DNA of 44,595 nucleotides from JASLDZ01 sp964242895 (lineage in GTDB: Bacteria; Pseudomonadota; Alphaproteobacteria; Caulobacterales; Caulobacteraceae), in assembly GCA_964242895.1 (NCBI GenBank), contig CAXTBN010000020.1, forward strand, positions 1 through 44,595, given 5' to 3'. The translations under genes were made by a program, and so were the position numbers. Within the stretch, counting starts at the first letter, position 1; each line of letters begins with the position of its first letter. Positions 41,595-44,595 of the stretch are shown piece by piece. The notes below the pieces were generated by a model. It did no database searches, had not been told where the DNA came from, and saw nothing but the letters and a program-made list of their open reading frames with translations.

Positions 41595-43805
41595 GTGGCC
41601 GACGTCACCTCACGATCTTCCGGAAACGCCTTGCCCCCTCGCTCTTTCAAGGCGCGCCGCGCCCGCTCGTCGGTCGTCGGCTGCACGGCCGTCCTGGTCT
41701 CCGCCGCCCTGGCCACCGTCGCGCGGGCCGAAGCGCCGCCGGCCGCCGCGCCCGATCCGTCATCCGCGGCCGAGGTGGTCGTCACCGGGACGCGGCTGAA
41801 CCTGCTCGGCCAGGCCGACAGCGCCAGCGAGGGCTCGGTCACGCGCGAGGAGATCCAGCTCAGGCCCGTGTTCCGCGTCGGGCAGCTGTTCGAGACGGTG
41901 CCGGGGCTGACGGTCACCGTCCACTCGGGCGAGGGCAAGGCCAACCAGTACCTGCTGCGCGGCTTCAACCTCGACCACGGCACCGACTTCGCGAGCTTCG
42001 TCGACGGCATGCCGGTGAACCGCCCCACCAACACGCACGGCCAGGGCTACAGCGACCAGAACTTCCTCATCCCCGAGCTGGTGGAGGGCCTCGACTTCAC
42101 CAAGGGGCCGTTCCACGCCGAGGTGGGCGACTTCGGCGCGGTGGGCTCGGCGCACCTGCGGCTGGTGGACACGATTCCGAACACGATCACGGTCAGCGCG
42201 GGCACGCTGGGCGACCAGCGGGCGGTGCTGACGGGCACTCAGGCGTTCGGGCCGGACGACCGCCTGCTCGGCGCGGTGGAGTACGCGCACCTGGACGGCC
42301 CGTGGGATCACCCCGACAACTTCCATAAGCTGAACCTGGCGCTGCGCTACAGCCACGGCGACGCGCGCGACGGCTGGAACCTGACGGCGCTTTACGACCA
42401 CGGCCACGGCAACCTCACGACCGATCAGCCGCAGCGCGCCATCGACGAGGGCCTGATCGACCGCTTCGGCGCGCTCGACCCCAGCGACGGCAGCCGCTCG
42501 GAGCGCGCCAGCCTCTCCGGCCGCTTCGCCCGGAGCGGCGACGACTGGAGCTTCAACGCCAGCGCCTACGTCATCCGCTCGCGCATGACGCTCTGGAACG
42601 ACTTCACCCACTTCCTCGACGACCCGGTGAACGGCGACCAGGAGGAGCAGACCGAGGCGCGCACCACCGCGGGGGGCCAGGCGGCGCTGAAGTCGGAGTT
42701 CGGCCTCCTGGGCGTGCGCACGGCGCTGACGCTCGGGACGCAGGTCCGCTACGACGATGTTTACGTCGATCGCCGCCACACCCTGCAGCGCACCGTGCTG
42801 CCCTACTGCATTCCGCCCGGCGACGCCGCCGGGGCGACCACGCCGGCCGTGGACGGGGCCTGCAACGCCGACCGCGCGCACCTGCTGGACCTCGGCCCCT
42901 ACGCGGAGGCCACGACCCACTGGACGCCCTGGCTGCGCACGGTGCTGGGCCTGCGCGAGGAGATCTACCGGGCGCAGGACCGCAGCCTGACCACCGGCTT
43001 CCGCGGCTCGGCCGACCAGGAGCTGTTCCAGCCCAAGGGCAGCCTGATCCTCGGCCCCTGGTGGAAGTCGGAGCTGTACTTCAGCGCCGGCCGCGGCTTC
43101 CACAGCGACGACGTGCGCGGCGTGTTCGGCACCGTGCCCTTGGAGGGCGTTCCCGGCGCGGCCGGCCCGACCCCGCTCCTGGCCAAGGCGACGAGCTACG
43201 AGGTCGGCTTCCGCACCAACCTCGTGCCGAAGACGGCGGTGCAGCTGGCCCTGTTCCAGGAGGACTTCGAGTCCGAACTCTCCTACGACGCCGACGCCGG
43301 CGAGGACACGCCCTCCGCCCCCAGCCGGCGGCGCGGAATCGAGGTGTCCGCTCAGTACAAGCCGCTGCGGTGGCTGGAGATCGACACCGACCTCGCCGGC
43401 GCCCGCGCCCGCTATCTCGGCGACACCCTGCCGTTCGGCTTCGAGGGCCTCCACATCGCCAACGCGCCGAGCTTCATAGGCTCGCTGGGCGTGCGCGTGG
43501 ACGACCTGGGACCGTGGTCGGGCGCGCTGCAATGGCGCGTGCTGGGCGCCTACCCGCTCACGGACGGGCCGGCCGACCCGAGGAGCAGCGGCTACAGCGA
43601 GGTGAACCTGGAGGTGGGCTACAGGGTGACGCCGCGGCTCAAGCTGCAGCTCGGTGTCTATAACCTGTTCGACAGTCATGCGGACGCGGCGGCCTATTTC
43701 TACACGAGCCGCCTGCCGGGCGAGCCCGCGGCGGGCGTGGCGGATTACCAGGTGCACCCGCTGGAGCCGCTTTCCGCCCGCTTTACCGTCTCCGCCACCT
43801 TCTGA
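41595..43805 (+). CDS. TonB-dependent outer-membrane receptor
   Basis: 736 residues if GTG 41595 is used (GAGGGA just upstream); TTG 41631 is an alternative. The open frame continues into the tRNA but that part is Arg-rich noise. A signal peptide spans the RRARSSVVGCTAVLVSAALA region and ends near ARAEA. The plug domain starts VVVTGTRLNLLG and includes LRGFNLDHGTDFASFVDGMP and GLDFTKGPFHAEVGDFG. The rest is a 22-strand-type barrel with alternating aromatics, ending in SARFTVSATF (terminal Phe). It imports a scarce ligand with energy from TonB-ExbBD. The plug signature belongs to a subfamily without an assigned substrate that I recall from proteobacteria; nothing nearby reveals the ligand. Confidence 0.9.
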   Translation: MADVTSRSSGNALPPRSFKARRARSSVVGCTAVLVSAALATVARAEAPPAAAPDPSSAAEVVVTGTRLNLLGQADSASEGSVTREEIQLRPVFRVGQLFETVPGLTVTVHSGEGKANQYLLRGFNLDHGTDFASFVDGMPVNRPTNTHGQGYSDQNFLIPELVEGLDFTKGPFHAEVGDFGAVGSAHLRLVDTIPNTITVSAGTLGDQRAVLTGTQAFGPDDRLLGAVEYAHLDGPWDHPDNFHKLNLALRYSHGDARDGWNLTALYDHGHGNLTTDQPQRAIDEGLIDRFGALDPSDGSRSERASLSGRFARSGDDWSFNASAYVIRSRMTLWNDFTHFLDDPVNGDQEEQTEARTTAGGQAALKSEFGLLGVRTALTLGTQVRYDDVYVDRRHTLQRTVLPYCIPPGDAAGATTPAVDGACNADRAHLLDLGPYAEATTHWTPWLRTVLGLREEIYRAQDRSLTTGFRGSADQELFQPKGSLILGPWWKSELYFSAGRGFHSDDVRGVFGTVPLEGVPGAAGPTPLLAKATSYEVGFRTNLVPKTAVQLALFQEDFESELSYDADAGEDTPSAPSRRRGIEVSAQYKPLRWLEIDTDLAGARARYLGDTLPFGFEGLHIANAPSFIGSLGVRVDDLGPWSGALQWRVLGAYPLTDGPADPRSSGYSEVNLEVGYRVTPRLKLQLGVYNLFDSHADAAAYFYTSRLPGEPAAGVADYQVHPLEPLSARFTVSATF

Positions 43806-43861
43806 CGGTCCATCGGACGACGCGCTTCCCGCTCCCGGCGCACTCCGCTAGCCTTCCCGCC

Positions 43862-44218
43862 ATGAAGGACATGGAGACGCTCCGGCAGGCGCAGCTGCTC
43901 CTCGGCCAATACGGCTTCGACGAGGAGCAGGAGGCGCTCGGCAAGGCCATCCGCATCATCTCGGCCACGGCCAAGCGCCTGGGCGCCCCCGTCGACGGAG
44001 CGCGGCCCGGTCGCACGGGCAGCGTGGGCGAGCGCCTGACGCTGCTGCGCGAGCGCGCCGGCCTGACGCGCGGGCAGGTCGCCGAGCTCTGCGGCGTGAT
44101 CCTGAATACGGTGCGCGCGCACGAGAACGGCGAGGTGACCATCACGCCCGAGGCGGCGGACGCTTACGCCCGCGCGCTGGGCGTCACCCGGTCCATGGTG
44201 CTCAACGGGCGGGACTGA
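43862..44218 (+). CDS. XRE-family helix-turn-helix regulator
   Basis: 118 residues from ATG 43862. An N-terminal helical segment (~1-40, LLGQYGFDEEQEALGKAIRI) precedes an HTH_XRE domain at ~52-110: VGERLTLLRERAGLTRGQVA, a recognition-helix region at CGVILNTVRAHENGEV, and a C-terminal helix to LGVTRSMVLNG. Binds DNA, probably as a dimer. It follows the TonB receptor by 56 bp on the same strand and could regulate it; no operator is recognised. No effector domain is visible. Confidence 0.85.
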   Translation: MKDMETLRQAQLLLGQYGFDEEQEALGKAIRIISATAKRLGAPVDGARPGRTGSVGERLTLLRERAGLTRGQVAELCGVILNTVRAHENGEVTITPEAADAYARALGVTRSMVLNGRD

Positions 44219-44230
44219 CCACCCGCGCCG

Positions 44231-44595
44231 TCACTCCGTCCACGGCTCCAACGGCGCGTAGGCGCGCGTCCGCGCGAGCCGGCGGGAGGGCGCGCCGAAC
44301 GGACGGCGGCGCAGGCCGCGGCTCTCCAGCGCGTCGGCCAGCTCGCCCAGCCGAGGGCCGACCCAGGGCAGATCCTCCAGCCCCGGCCGCGTCCACGGGA
44401 AGAACGGGCGCCGCCGGCTGGAAGCGTAGATCTCCACGCGGACGCTGGCGTGGGGACTGGGCGCGCGGGCGTGGAAGCCGGAGGTGTCGGCCACGATCAG
44501 CGTGTTGGCCGGCACGTCGAAGCGGCGCACGCCTTCGGCCCCGATGCGCGGCAGCTCGGGCTCCGTGATGCGGAAGGCCCCGCCCTTGGCCGCGG
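44231..44595 (-). CDS. Phytanoyl-CoA dioxygenase-like protein, C-terminal part
   Basis: The 5' part lies beyond the right edge; 121 codons are visible, the first complete codon at 44593. VPANTLIVADTSGFHARAP resembles the distal iron-ligand His and the 2-oxoglutarate-binding Arg of the PhyH family, followed by VRVEIYASSRRRPFFPW. The HxD pair would be upstream. These enzymes hydroxylate small molecules or acyl chains using Fe(II) and 2-oxoglutarate. Substrate unknown. It ends convergently 12 bp after the XRE gene. Confidence 0.6.
   Translation of the reverse strand, partial: AAKGGAFRITEPELPRIGAEGVRRFDVPANTLIVADTSGFHARAPSPHASVRVEIYASSRRRPFFPWTRPGLEDLPWVGPRLGELADALESRGLRRRPFGAPSRRLARTRAYAPLEPWTE

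Overview
The window is a continuous stretch of chromosome from a very GC-rich Gram-negative bacterium (GC content judged by eye, not computed). It is most likely an alphaproteobacterium, perhaps Caulobacterales-like. Pointers are a DUF2093 protein translationally coupled to an M23 peptidase, a TonB-dependent receptor, an Mla-type lipid transporter with a lipoprotein, a TPR-glycosyltransferase, and dense GTGA/ATGA gene overlaps. I see no phage, insertion sequence, integrase or CRISPR array. Genes abut closely and codon use looks uniform.

Layout. 1-2821 (minus): myo-inositol-1-phosphate synthase, an HD-domain protein and a methyltransferase cut by the left edge, in one coupled operon. 2979-9274: galE; an amidase/heme oxygenase pair (minus); then uppP, a phosphomannomutase/phosphoglucomutase and an LpxL-type acyltransferase (plus), i.e. 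envelope precursor genes. 9205-10830 (minus): a DUF2093 protein, an M23 peptidase and a CheY-like receiver protein. 10879-16404: a large TPR-glycosyltransferase (minus) divergent from two coupled GT-B glycosyltransferases (plus).

16401-30971 is the centrepiece, a group-2-type (Kps/Rkp) capsule locus. On the minus strand are kpsE, kpsD, a 2428-residue highly reducing type I polyketide synthase (KS-AT-DH-MT-ER-KR-ACP, no thioesterase) and an alpha-oxoamine synthase. On the plus strand, across a 314-bp divergent control region, are a single-module KpsC and KpsS. The PKS/oxoamine-synthase pair corresponds to RkpA/RkpG of Sinorhizobium K-antigen loci. The inferred product is a long-chain 2-amino-3-keto lipid (sphingoid-like base) made for the capsule. 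This is the most interesting system in the window.

31143-33726 (plus): an LtaS/OpgB-like sulfatase-fold transferase coupled to a PCuAC copper chaperone and a SCO protein. 33740-37345 (minus): a catalase-family protein and a glycosyltransferase/UDP-galactopyranose mutase fusion. 37589-41318 (plus): a four-gene Mla-type phospholipid transporter (STAS-MlaE, MlaF, MlaD, lipoprotein). 41388-44595: tRNA-Thr(GGT), a TonB-dependent receptor, an XRE regulator and a phytanoyl-CoA-dioxygenase-like gene cut by the right edge.

Taken together the window is dominated by cell-envelope functions: nucleotide-sugar supply (galE, PMM/PGM, UGM), lipid-carrier recycling (uppP), lipid acylation, capsule lipid and polysaccharide assembly and export, and outer-membrane lipid traffic. 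kpsM/kpsT, Kdo-synthesis genes and an rkpH-type reductase are not in the window.
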